Origin: Flavobacterium petrolei
GTDB lineage: Bacteria > Bacteroidota > Bacteroidia > Flavobacteriales > Flavobacteriaceae
Assembly: GCF_003314435.2 (NCBI RefSeq)
Contig: NZ_QNVY02000003.1
Coordinates: forward strand, 124,001-188,000
DNA: 64,000 bases
Reading direction: 5' to 3'
Positions 26,737-36,500 of the stretch are shown piece after piece. The position numbers were made by a program, and so were the translations under genes. The notes under the pieces are model-generated. The model was not told where the DNA came from, ran no database searches, and was given only the letters and a program-made list of their open reading frames with translations. The stretch's first letter is position 1. Each line of letters opens with the position of its first letter.

Positions 26737-27126
26737 ATGCTACAACTTAATAAAATTCACCACATTGCCATTATTTGTTCTGATTATCAAAAATCAAAAA
26801 CGTTCTACACGAGCGTTTTAGGATTAACAATAATACAGGAAATTTACCGTGAGGAAAGACAATCGTACAAACTTGATTTGGCACTTAACGGAGAATATGT
26901 GATTGAATTATTCTCATTTCCAAACCCGCCAAAACGTCCTTCCACACCTGAAGCGGCTGGAATGCGCCATTTAGCTTTTGAAGTCAATGACATTCAAAAA
27001 ACGCGAGATTATTTAGTGAATAAAAATATAACTGCAGAAGCAATTCGTATAGATGAATTTACTCAAAAAAGCTTCTTCTTTATCGCAGATCCAGATAACC
27101 TACCGGTTGAATTTTATGAAAAATAA
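26737..27126 (+). CDS. VOC family protein (GloA2/YaeR-like)
   Basis: A 129-residue vicinal-oxygen-chelate protein. It begins with NKIHHIAIICSDYQKSKTFY, carrying the first metal His, and continues with YREERQSYKLDLAL, MRHLAFEVNDIQKTRDYL (second His) and DPDNLPVEFYE (the metal Glu), in the order seen in the glyoxalase-I-like GloA2/YaeR group. The substrate is not known. It follows a terminator and has no clear promoter box of its own. Confidence 0.88.
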   Translation: MLQLNKIHHIAIICSDYQKSKTFYTSVLGLTIIQEIYREERQSYKLDLALNGEYVIELFSFPNPPKRPSTPEAAGMRHLAFEVNDIQKTRDYLVNKNITAEAIRIDEFTQKSFFFIADPDNLPVEFYEK

Positions 27127-27179
27127 AATCTCTTCCAAAACGATAAAATGAATATAATTATCACTCTCTTTTTTTCATA

Positions 27180-27791
27180 ATGAATACTAAATATAAAATA
27201 AAAAGGAGTTACCGCAAAACCAAGTACATACTATACAAAGAAACTTTGGTTGATTTCAAAGAACATTTCTGGGCTTTTCTCGGTTCCTTTATAGGCATAG
27301 GATTAATCGCTTTTTTACAATCTCACACATTACCACAATCTGATGTGATTTATTTAATAGGTTCCTTTGGAGCATCGAGCGTATTGGTTTATGGTGTCAT
27401 CCAAAGTCCATTGGCACAGCCTAGAAATCTTATTGGAGGGCACTTAATTTCTGCAATCATAGGCGTTACAGTATATAAATTCGTCCCGGATATCGTTTGG
27501 TTAACCGCTCCACTTGCTGTTTCCCTCTCCATTGTTTTTATGCAAATGACTAAAACATTGCACCCGCCAGGAGGTGCAACCGCACTGATAGCGGTAACTG
27601 GCTCAAACGAAATAAAAAATCTAGGCTACTGGTATGTATTTTCTCCTGTTTTAACCGGTGTTCTTATTTTGCTAGCCGTAGCTTTGGTTTTTAATAACAT
27701 GACATCAAACAGACAATATCCAACTCATAAAAAATACCATCAGTTCCGAAAAAGAGTCGCAAGTGTTTTTAAAATTAAACCAAACGACTAA
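27180..27791 (+). CDS. HPP family membrane protein
   Basis: A 203-residue protein of the HPP family, integral membrane proteins with about four transmembrane helices; the chloroplast and cyanobacterial members have been linked to nitrite transport. The name-giving His-Pro-Pro occurs in KTLHPPGGATALIAVTG near residue 125, and the conserved FGASSVLVYGVIQSPLAQPRN lies near residue 65. The N-terminus is strongly basic (KIKRSYRKTKY), consistent with a cytoplasmic start. No CBS domain is attached. The substrate here is unknown. Confidence 0.9.
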   Translation: MNTKYKIKRSYRKTKYILYKETLVDFKEHFWAFLGSFIGIGLIAFLQSHTLPQSDVIYLIGSFGASSVLVYGVIQSPLAQPRNLIGGHLISAIIGVTVYKFVPDIVWLTAPLAVSLSIVFMQMTKTLHPPGGATALIAVTGSNEIKNLGYWYVFSPVLTGVLILLAVALVFNNMTSNRQYPTHKKYHQFRKRVASVFKIKPND

Positions 27792-27950
27792 AAACTTTAA
27801 TTTCGGAGGTAAATATTTAGTTCTAAAACAAGATTTACTTTTTTCCTTTTCTTCGAAAATATTTCGATATTGATGTATTCCTTGTTTACGCATACGCAAA
27901 AATATTATCAACAAATCGAAAATGTGAAATCTAAATCTAAAATTATATTT

Positions 27951-27958
27951 TACCTTTG
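27951..27958 (+). promoter_or_regulatory. -7 box of the pRiA4b ORF-3-like gene
   Basis: TACCTTTG lies 22 bp before the ATG at 27981; no TTG is found at the usual -33 distance. Confidence 0.5.
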
Positions 27959-27980
27959 ACCTTTCATAAAAACAAAGATT

Positions 27981-28520
27981 ATGGTTTATAAATTTAGAGT
28001 GATTCTAGACGCGGAAGAAGATGTTTTTAGAGACATTGCAATACTTGAAGACGATACCTTAGAAGATTTGCACAATGCAATTTTCAATTCCTTCGGCTTT
28101 GACGGAATGGAAGTGGCCTCTTTTTATACTTGTGATGAAACTTGGAATCAAGAAGATGAGATTTCACTTTTTGATACCGGTGATGTTCCAGGCGAGCAAA
28201 AAATCATGAGCGATTACCAATTATCCGATATTTTAGACAAGCAAAACACCAAAATTTTATATGTCTATGATTTCATAAATATGTGGACATTCCTTGTAGA
28301 GCTTGCTGCTGTAGAAGATCAAGTTGTTGGGAATTTATATCCTGAAACTATTTTTTCTCATGGAGAAATGCCGGATGAAGCAATGGAAAAAAACTTTGAA
28401 TCTGACAATGCCGATGACTACAACGCCGAATTTGAAGATGGCTTAGACGAAGATGATCTGGACATGTTTGAGGGCGATGACAGTTTTGAAGATTATGGGT
28501 TTGAGGAGAATTGGAATTAG
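27981..28520 (+). CDS. pRiA4b ORF-3-like / IS1096 passenger TnpR-like protein
   Basis: A 179-residue protein resembling the plasmid pRiA4b ORF-3 family, often labelled IS1096 passenger TnpR. The signature parts are YKFRVILDAEEDVFRDIAIL, DLHNAIFNSFGFDGME, and a later IMSDYQLSDILDKQ with ILYVYDFINMWTFLVEL. The last 50 residues are very acidic (EDGLDEDDLDMFEGDDSFED). Despite the name, no transposase or terminal repeats are present. It stands alone with its own -7 box, and a REPIN-like inverted repeat begins right after its stop. The function is unknown. Confidence 0.8.
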   Translation: MVYKFRVILDAEEDVFRDIAILEDDTLEDLHNAIFNSFGFDGMEVASFYTCDETWNQEDEISLFDTGDVPGEQKIMSDYQLSDILDKQNTKILYVYDFINMWTFLVELAAVEDQVVGNLYPETIFSHGEMPDEAMEKNFESDNADDYNAEFEDGLDEDDLDMFEGDDSFEDYGFEENWN

Positions 28521-28521
28521 T

Positions 28522-28717
28522 CCTCTCCCCAACCCTCTCCAAAGGAGAGGGAGACTAACCACATAAAAATAAAATGAATTTCCGTATCGATACCCAAGGA
28601 CATTTTTTTTAATGGCTTTCTTTGTTAGGCATTACTCCAGACAATTATAAAAAAATTTAATAAATACAAAATCACGCCTCATCTCCCCTTCCTTCGGAGG
28701 GGGGGGCTGGGGGGAGG
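28522..28717. repeat. REPIN-like pair of inverted GC-rich palindromes
   Basis: The left element (28522-28553) contains the perfect hairpin CCCTCTCC-AAA-GGAGAGGG next to a CCTCTCCCCAA arm. The right element (28683-28717) has CCCCTTCC-TTC-GGAGGGGG next to GCTGGGGGGAGG and is a diverged reverse complement of the left one. About 130 bp of AT-rich sequence lies between them. This paired, inverted layout with C-rich strands is typical of REP doublets or small non-autonomous elements, and similar CCTCTCC/GGAGAGG elements are common between genes in Bacteroidota. No RAYT-type transposase is in the window. Confidence 0.7.
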
Positions 28718-28732
28718 AAACCATAAAAAAAT

Positions 28733-29791
28733 ATGATCAACTTATATAACACGCACATCGAAAACTTATCCATTCATAGAGTGGGTAATAAAAGTAGAAA
28801 CGAAGCCATTTTTTTATCGGAGCAACCGTTTAATCTGAATGATGAGATTGTGCCTTTGATGAAAGAATTTTTCTTTAAACCTTTTAGAGAGAAAGAAGAA
28901 AACTATTTTCAGTTTGCCCATGAAATTGATTTGGACTATAATGATATGTTCAAATTTGCAACGGAAGTTTTTGATAATCCAAGTACGATTCATGACGTTT
29001 CTAAAAAAATCACCTCACACTTATTTGAGCAGTCCAACCATCCGCACATCAAGAATGGTGAAGTTTACGTAACATATTTAACGAACGTGAGCATTGATAA
29101 TAATGTGGTGGATGCTATAGGAATTTTCAAAAGTGAAATACAAGCGGATTTTTTGCAGTTTGAAGAAAAAGCAACGCACTTAGAAATGATTTTACAACAA
29201 GGTGTCAGTTTGAATAAGCTGGACAAAGGATGTATTATCTTTAATTATAAAAAAGAAGAAGGATACAAAATCCTAACTGTTGACAGTAACCGCTATGATG
29301 CCAGATATTGGTTGGAACATTTCTTATCTGTAGATGCTTTTGAGGATGAAAACTTTATCACTAAAAAGTATTTAAAATTCTGTCAGAACTTTGCTAAAGA
29401 TGTTGTTTTTCCAGCCGAAGACAAGAAAGAAGAAGTGATGTTTATGAACCGTTCGGTAAATTATTTTGCCAAAAACGATCAGTTTGAAGAAACTAACTTT
29501 CTAAATGAAGTTTTAGACAATCCAGACTTAATTCCTGAGTTTAAAAACTACAAAGTTGACAAAGGTGAAAAATACAGCATTGAGGATGTAACATCTTTTC
29601 CTATTGCGAATGCAGCAGTTTCTGACGCTAGAAAATCAATCAAAAACGTTATTAACTTAGACACACACATCCAAATTAAAATGGATTTCATCAACCCTGA
29701 AAGTGCTGAAAAATATGTGGAAAAAGGATGGGATGAAGAGAAACAAATGTATTATTACTTAGTTTATTTCAATAAAGAAGAGAAAAGTTAG
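28733..29791 (+). CDS. YejK/NdpA-like nucleoid-associated protein
   Basis: A 352-residue protein of the 37-kDa nucleoid-associated (YejK/NdpA) family. The start HIENLSIHRVGNKSRNEAIF, the central GEVYVTYLTNVSIDNNVVDAIGIFKSE region and KGCIIFNYKKEEGYKILTVD match the family pattern, and the C-terminal SAEKYVEKGWDEEKQMYYY closes a normal-length protein. The family members bind the nucleoid; biochemical function is undefined. The REPIN-like element lies directly upstream and a strong terminator lies 62 bp downstream. Confidence 0.82.
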   Translation: MINLYNTHIENLSIHRVGNKSRNEAIFLSEQPFNLNDEIVPLMKEFFFKPFREKEENYFQFAHEIDLDYNDMFKFATEVFDNPSTIHDVSKKITSHLFEQSNHPHIKNGEVYVTYLTNVSIDNNVVDAIGIFKSEIQADFLQFEEKATHLEMILQQGVSLNKLDKGCIIFNYKKEEGYKILTVDSNRYDARYWLEHFLSVDAFEDENFITKKYLKFCQNFAKDVVFPAEDKKEEVMFMNRSVNYFAKNDQFEETNFLNEVLDNPDLIPEFKNYKVDKGEKYSIEDVTSFPIANAAVSDARKSIKNVINLDTHIQIKMDFINPESAEKYVEKGWDEEKQMYYYLVYFNKEEKS

Positions 29792-29853
29792 TTTGCAGTA
29801 ATTAGTGTTCAATGATCAGTCACTGTTCAAAGAGCGATAATTAAAAATATATC

Positions 29854-29890
29854 AATCTCCAATTGCGAAAGTAGTTGGAGATTTTTTTTT
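29854..29890 (+). terminator. Rho-independent terminator of the nucleoid-associated protein gene
   Basis: Arms AATCTCCAA (29854-29862) and TTGGAGATT (29875-29883) with a 12-nt loop are followed by a run of eight T. Confidence 0.88.
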
Positions 29891-29963
29891 AGAAATAAAC
29901 GTAAAAACCAACCATTGAAATTTGGTTTATTTGTAAATTTACGACACCAAAAGCCAACAGAAA

Positions 29964-32327
29964 ATGACGCCTAATTTTTTCAAAGAAAGCCCGTTCAAAA
30001 CGTTGATTTCGTTTCATAAGCTCATAGAATCCTTGGAGGAAATTGCGATTACCAATGTAGATTATCGGGCGAATTATGCCAAAGCATTACTTAAAGAAAT
30101 TGAGCCTTTTCCTGAATTTATAACAGGGATAGAAAATTTGGATTTGATTCACGAAAACGAAACTTTAATCCAATATTTACTGGCTGATTTATTCCCAACG
30201 GCTTTAACAAACAATGAAATTAAGGCAGTTACGATTCCATTTCAGAATTTTACTTTTAATTATACAGAACGCTTCAAAAAAATTGTAAATGAAGCAGGTG
30301 TATTATTTGACATGGCGATTCGGGACTTTGATGAACATCAATTTTACGTGATGAGCTGCACGCTGATTTTGAATGAATTTTATGGTCAGAAAATTGATTT
30401 CAACAAACCTTTATTTTACGATATTCCAAACAAAAAAGGAATTATGAATCAGTACCGTATTTTATACAATGCTGATTTTTTAGAAATAATTGCCACTGAT
30501 AAAGCACCAAAATTATCGCAAGACGACATCGATATGTTAATGGATAATTATGACGACCTTGCTTTATGGAAAGAGAAATTTCCGGTTGAGAGCTGGATTC
30601 TAAAAGGTTTTGGAATCGCAATTCTCTTTGATGCAACCACCGAAAGCTCAATTTCCAAGTTAAAAAGTAATCTACTGAAACCGGAAAGAGAACAAATAGC
30701 ATTACAGGAAAATTTCGAATCTATTTTTCGTTCCATTTTTAAAATAGCCGATTTAAGAGTTGGCGTAATTGTATACAATGCAGAGGAAGATAAATTTGTA
30801 AAACCAACGTTGAATGACACTAGTCTGACTAGTTTTATCCTGTCTACCGAAGAAGAAGTACCCTGCAAAAATGCATTGTTGGGTTGTTCATTTGAAAATT
30901 TATTGGAAAACAACAAAGCCATATCCATTTCTAATGTTGAAAAATTTGCTCACGAACCCGGAAACCAAATATTTGGTAGTCATTTATTAAACCAGAACAT
31001 TCACAGTTGTATTTTTGCGCCCATTATAAAAAACGGAATGCTTCTAGGAGTAGTTGAGCTTGTTTCAGCCAGTCCGAGAGAGCTGAACAGCATTAATGCC
31101 AGCAAATTGGACTTGATTTTACCTTATTTGATTGATACGGTGGAACGATACAACAGGGATATGCAAAACCAAATTGAGGCAATAATCCAAAGAGAATATA
31201 CGGCAATTCACCCGAGTGTTTATTGGAAATTCCGAAAAGAAGCACAGAAATATTTTCAAACGCAGACCAGAGATTACATTTTTAAAGAAATTGTTTTCAA
31301 AGAAGTTTATCCTTTGTATGGACAAATTGATATTAAAGGTTCTTCAAATCACCGAAATGAAACTGTGAAAGAGGATTTAAAAAACCAGTTGAATGCGCTT
31401 ATCCAAATCTTTGACAATCAAAAAACAAAGACGAATTTAGTTTTATTGGAACAACGAAAGTTCGAACTCCAATCGCTACTAAAACAACTAGATTCGCCTT
31501 TGAAAGCAGATACGGAGCAACAAATTCAGCTTTATATTGAAAATGAAATCCATCCCATTTTAAGAAATACTAAAACGGATTCTGCCGGAGAAATTTTGGA
31601 AAAAAATTATTTTGAAAGTCTGGATGAAAAATCAGGAATGTTTTACCATTCCAGAAAGAAATTCGACAATGCCATGTCGATTATCAATAAAAAATTAGCG
31701 TCTATTCTTGATAAAAAACAAGCCGAAGCACAAAATATTTATCCTCATTATTACGAACGTTTCAAAACGGATGGCGTAGAACACAATCTTTATATTGGAT
31801 CTTCGATTGCTCCATCAAAAGCTTTTGACACCATGTATCTTCATAATTTAAGGTTGTGGCAGTTGCAAACCTTATGTGAAATGGAATTGGAACACCACCA
31901 ATTGAAATATTCCTTACCGTATGAACTCGATGTAACTTCTTTGATTTTAGTTTTTAGTTCGCCAATTTCCATCCGATTCAGAATGGACGAAAAACGTTTT
32001 GATGTGGATGGGACGTATAATGCCCGCTATGAAGTGGTAAAAAAACGCATTGACAAAGCCAATATCAAAGGAACCAAAGAACGAATTACCGAAAAAGAAA
32101 AAATCACGATTGTTTATTCGCACAACAACGAAGAAACCGAATATTTGAATTACATCAAGTTTTTACAATTCAAAAATGTTTTGGAACCTAATGTAGAACA
32201 ATTTGAAGTGGAGGAATTACAAGGAGTTTCAGGACTTAGAGCCATTCGTGTAAAAGTCAGCAATAAAAATTCCGATGAAACTCAAAAAAACTTTTCATAC
32301 CAAGATTTGTTGGATGAATTAAATTAA
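29964..32327 (+). CDS. Large GAF-domain protein
   Basis: A 787-residue soluble protein. A GAF-type sensor domain is placed at about residues 240-400 (FRSIFKIADLRVGVIVYNAE, CSFENLLENNKAISISNVEK, and SCIFAPIIKNGMLLGVVELV, a typical GAF strand pattern). The N-terminal 230 residues and the C-terminal 380 residues are alpha-helical and without recognised domains, with long coiled-coil-like segments. No kinase, cyclase or HTH output is visible, so it may act by protein contact. It ends 2 bp before the convergent HD-PycTM gene, with no hairpin between them. Confidence 0.78.
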   Translation: MTPNFFKESPFKTLISFHKLIESLEEIAITNVDYRANYAKALLKEIEPFPEFITGIENLDLIHENETLIQYLLADLFPTALTNNEIKAVTIPFQNFTFNYTERFKKIVNEAGVLFDMAIRDFDEHQFYVMSCTLILNEFYGQKIDFNKPLFYDIPNKKGIMNQYRILYNADFLEIIATDKAPKLSQDDIDMLMDNYDDLALWKEKFPVESWILKGFGIAILFDATTESSISKLKSNLLKPEREQIALQENFESIFRSIFKIADLRVGVIVYNAEEDKFVKPTLNDTSLTSFILSTEEEVPCKNALLGCSFENLLENNKAISISNVEKFAHEPGNQIFGSHLLNQNIHSCIFAPIIKNGMLLGVVELVSASPRELNSINASKLDLILPYLIDTVERYNRDMQNQIEAIIQREYTAIHPSVYWKFRKEAQKYFQTQTRDYIFKEIVFKEVYPLYGQIDIKGSSNHRNETVKEDLKNQLNALIQIFDNQKTKTNLVLLEQRKFELQSLLKQLDSPLKADTEQQIQLYIENEIHPILRNTKTDSAGEILEKNYFESLDEKSGMFYHSRKKFDNAMSIINKKLASILDKKQAEAQNIYPHYYERFKTDGVEHNLYIGSSIAPSKAFDTMYLHNLRLWQLQTLCEMELEHHQLKYSLPYELDVTSLILVFSSPISIRFRMDEKRFDVDGTYNARYEVVKKRIDKANIKGTKERITEKEKITIVYSHNNEETEYLNYIKFLQFKNVLEPNVEQFEVEELQGVSGLRAIRVKVSNKNSDETQKNFSYQDLLDELN

Positions 32328-32329
32328 GC

Positions 32330-33514
32330 TTACACCATTTTGAAAGCAATTACAAAAGCAATTACGGATAAAACAATTCCGATCATAAAAAAATTATAAG
32401 CAATTCGTAACAAACGGTATTTTTTTTCGAGAACCACTCCTAAAAAATACAAATCTTTGATCATTGAATTATACAAGTATTCCTTGTCTTTCATCATCTC
32501 ATTCATAGCCCATTGGTATTCTGCCAAATCCATTTTATAAAAATTTCCAAAAAAAAGTAAATTCACTTTTTTGTCTTCGATATCTTGACGCGTAAAAATC
32601 CCCTTAGTCACTTTTGGTCGTGTTGAAAGTATTGCAAAAACAATAGTAATCACACTGGACATCAGCATGATAAAAGTAGGAATCATAAGATGCGCATTCC
32701 TTGGGCTGTCTAATTTTGGGATCAAAGTGGAAAGCGCAATAGAAATTATAATAGCATTTACAGAAAGTAAAATGTTAGCTTTACTATCAGCAATACCGCT
32801 TAAACTGGTATGATTGTTCAACGTTACCCGAAACAAAGTATCAATAGCACGATCAGGCTTTTCCTCCTTTTCGCGTTTTTTTAATTCCTTGTCTAATTCT
32901 TTATTGGTATTCAATTCCATTTTGTTTCTTTTTTTCTGCAATCTTTTTATATTTTTATCCTTTAATGCTTGCCAATTTTCCAGAGCAAAATTAGTATAAT
33001 ATTGATGTTTATTCGATAAAAAATCTATGTTTTCAGCGACCCAATCGGCATCAGAATATGTTTTTTGGTTTAAATTCTCCCATTCAATTCGCAACGCATT
33101 ACAGCTTGTTGCATATTCCTTAGTGGAAAGATGATAGTAATCCGCATCTTTAATTATTTTTTCAGAAGGCGTTTTTGGTAGATATCCATACGTTGTAGAA
33201 CGAATTAAATCAGACACTTTCGCTATATAATCAGCTGATTGTTTGTATTCCGTTAAGAAGTTTGTCGCTATTGCAGCGCTACTTTCTTCATGATTGCAGC
33301 AACCGTTGATGTATCCTGTATCATGAAACCATGCAGCAACGAGCAAAATTTCTTTATCAGATGACACTATATTTTGAGAATCAGAGAGCTTATTAACAGC
33401 GGAAACTACATCAGTTGTATGCTTTAGATTATGATACGTATATAAGGAAGAAAGTTTATCTTTGAACAATTTTTCAACAAAGTCTTTGGCCTGTTCTACT
33501 AGATTCATGGACAT
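32330..33514 (-). CDS. HD phosphohydrolase fused to a Pycsar-effector-like transmembrane domain
   Basis: A 394-residue fusion. Residues 1-190 form an HD domain with metal ligands His32, His64-Asp65 and Asp123 or Asp125 (YHNLKHT, AWFHDTGY, KDADYY). A very charged helical linker (residues about 193-222) leads to a PycTM-like membrane domain starting at IDTLFRVTLNNHTSLSGIAD, with ADSKANILLSVNAIIIS as its conserved segment. Helices lie near residues 245-262, 276-300 and 370-390. In Pycsar anti-phage systems this membrane domain is the effector triggered by cCMP or cUMP. No cyclase gene is present here, and HD domains often cleave cyclic nucleotides, so self-regulation is possible. It is divergent from the phosphoesterase gene. 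Confidence 0.8.
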   Translation of the reverse strand: MSMNLVEQAKDFVEKLFKDKLSSLYTYHNLKHTTDVVSAVNKLSDSQNIVSSDKEILLVAAWFHDTGYINGCCNHEESSAAIATNFLTEYKQSADYIAKVSDLIRSTTYGYLPKTPSEKIIKDADYYHLSTKEYATSCNALRIEWENLNQKTYSDADWVAENIDFLSNKHQYYTNFALENWQALKDKNIKRLQKKRNKMELNTNKELDKELKKREKEEKPDRAIDTLFRVTLNNHTSLSGIADSKANILLSVNAIIISIALSTLIPKLDSPRNAHLMIPTFIMLMSSVITIVFAILSTRPKVTKGIFTRQDIEDKKVNLLFFGNFYKMDLAEYQWAMNEMMKDKEYLYNSMIKDLYFLGVVLEKKYRLLRIAYNFFMIGIVLSVIAFVIAFKMV

Positions 33515-33533
33515 ATTTTTATACTACTAAATT

Positions 33534-36500
33534 ATGAAATTATTTTCTGATAATTGTTTTATTACTTTTAATAAAGCAGGTTTTATATTATTCTTATCGG
33601 GATTAATGATACAATCATGTGCAACGCATCACGCACAATTTGGACAAAACATCAAAAAGCCAGTTACTCTGAACGCAACAGACAGTTCAAAAATTGCGCA
33701 TACATTTTATTTAATTGGCGATGCCGGAAATACCAATGAAACAACCGCAAAACAAACACTGGCAGATCTGGAAAATAGATTAAAAAAAGCAACAGAAAAC
33801 ACGACTCTTTTATTTCTTGGAGACAATATTTATCCAAAAGGATTGCCTAATACTGAACTTACGAACGAACGCATTATTGCCGAAAGTAAACTGACAAATC
33901 AACTAAAATTATCTAAAAATTTCAAAGGCCAAACTATTTTCATTCCCGGAAATCATGATTGGTATAGCGGCATAAAAGGATTAGAACGTCAGGCTAAATT
34001 TGTAACCGAATACCTCAACGATAAAAAGTCATTCCTTCCCAGAAAAAGCTGTGGTATTGATGATTTAGAAATAAGTAAAAATCTAGTTTTAATTACTATT
34101 GACAGCCAATGGTTTCTGGAAGATTGGGATAATAGTCCCACTATAAACGATGATTGCACAATAAAAACCCGGGAAGCTTTTTTTGTCGAGTTTGAAAATC
34201 TTCTAATTAAAAACCAAGAAAAGACAGTCGTTTTAGCTTTGCATCATCCATTAATGAGTAATGGATCTCATGGAGGACAATTTTCAGTAGAGAAGCAACT
34301 TTTCCCATTGGAACAAAAAATTCCACTTCCGGTTTTAGGTTCTGTTGCTAATTTTTTACGAAAAACCTCCGGTGTAAGTCCGCAAGACATTCAAAACAAA
34401 CAATACACCCTTTTTATTAAAAGAGTAAAAACACTATTGCAAAATCAAGACAATGTTATTGTGGTTTCAGGTCATGACCACAATTTGCAATACATTGAAA
34501 AAGACAATATCAAACAAATTATCAGTGGCGCAGGTTCTAAATCAGAAGCTGCAAGAGCAATTTTCCCCAATGATTTTTCGTATGGTCGAAATGGATACGC
34601 AACGTTAGCCGTTTTTGAAAATGGAGCTGCAAAAGTTTCTTTTTTTGGTAAGGAAGATAACAAAGAAAAACTTATTTACGAACAATTGGTCTTGGATGAA
34701 AAAGATGATTATAACACCCAAATTTTTCCCGCTACATTTCCAAAAACGACTACTTCAAGCATTTATACGAACAAACAAACTAAGAAATCAGGATTTTACA
34801 GATTCTTCTTTGGGAACCATTACCGAAAATATTACAGCCTGCCAATAGCAGCAACGACAACTACTATTGACACCCTTTTTGGCGGTCTGCAACCCAAACG
34901 TTCCGGTGGTGGACATCAGTCAAATTCATTACAACTCACAGATAAAAACGGCAAAGAATATGTGATGCGTGCCATGAAAAAAAGTACCACGCGTTTCCTG
35001 CAAGCAGTGGCATTCAAAAACCAATTTATTCAAGAAGAATTTGAGAACACGTATGCTGACGATTTGTTATCTGATTTTTATACAACCGCGCATCCTTACA
35101 CTCCTTTTGCTGTGGGGAATTTAGCTGCAAAAATTGGTGTGGCGCATACTAACCCGAAACTGTATTATATTCCAAAACACAAAGCGTTGAAAAATTTCAA
35201 TGCTAATTTTGGTGACGAATTGTACCTTGTTGAAGAACGACCAACGGACAGCCAGATAAACGTAAAAAGTTTTGGCGATCCTCTAGCCATTATCAGTACA
35301 GAAGATGTAATGAAGAACCTTCACAAAGACGAAAAATATTCTGTTGATGAAAGTGCCTACATCAGAGCAAGATTGTTTGACATGCTCATAGGAGATTGGG
35401 ATAGACATGAAGATCAATGGCGCTGGGGCGAATATCAGGAAGGAAATAAAATTATTTACAAGCCAATTCCGCGTGACCGAGATCAAGCATTTACAAAGTA
35501 TGATGGTGCTTTGCTGTTTGTTTTAATGAAAAACGTAGCATTGCGTCACATGAAACCTTTTAAGGAGAAAATGTCAAATGTCAAATTGATGAACCGTGAA
35601 CCATACCCGTTAGATCTTGCCTTTATAAAAAGTGCCGATGAAAATGAATGGATCAAACAAGCAAAATACATTCAGGAAAACCTTTCAGATGCGGATATTG
35701 ATGGTGCTTTTACAAATTTACCAAATGAAGTTCAAGACGAGACAATCAAAGACATAAAGCATAAACTCAAACTGAGAAGAAATGAATTGCATCAATCTGC
35801 TTCAATATATTATTCAGTATTACAACACACCGTTTTAATTGTTGGAACAGATAAAAAAGATAAATTCATCATTCAGAACAAAGAAAAAAATAAGCTTGAA
35901 ATACAAGTGTATCGTGTGAAAAATGGGACAGACGAATTACAGTACACTAAAAATTTCACCGCTAAAAAAACAAAGAAAATATGGATTTATGGGTTAGATG
36001 ATGATGATATTTTTGAAGTAAATGGTGCATCAAACTCGGGAATAAAAATTCGATTAATTGGAGGACAAAACGAAGATTCTTATACCGTAGAAAACGGAAA
36101 AAAAATAAAAATTCATGATTTTAAATCAAAAGACAATACGTATAATCTCGATTCTAAAAGTACAATTTTGTTATCTGATGACTATGAAACGAGTTTGTAC
36201 GATTATAAAAAACCAAAATATAATTTCTTTTCAGCACTTCCAAATATTGGCTTTAATCCTGATGACGGTATCAAATTAGGAATTGTCAGTGGTTACCTTG
36301 TCAACGATTTTAAACAAAATCCATACACTCAGAAACACAGCTTGAAAGCCAATTATTTCTTTGCCACAAAAGGGTATGAACTGATTTACAATGCTAATTT
36401 TCCAAAATTATTTGGTAAGTGGGATTTAAATTTTGAAAGTCGATTTACCAGTCCAAATTTCACCATCAATTATTTTGGTTACGGAAATGAGACGGTGAAT

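Noticed and set aside
27981..28520. An insertion sequence suggested by the name IS1096 passenger TnpR
   Set aside because: No transposase and no terminal inverted repeats were seen around the gene; the family name does not prove mobility.
32330..33514. A complete Pycsar defence locus
   Set aside because: No nucleotide cyclase is adjacent, and the neighbours are not defence genes; only the membrane domain resembles the effector.
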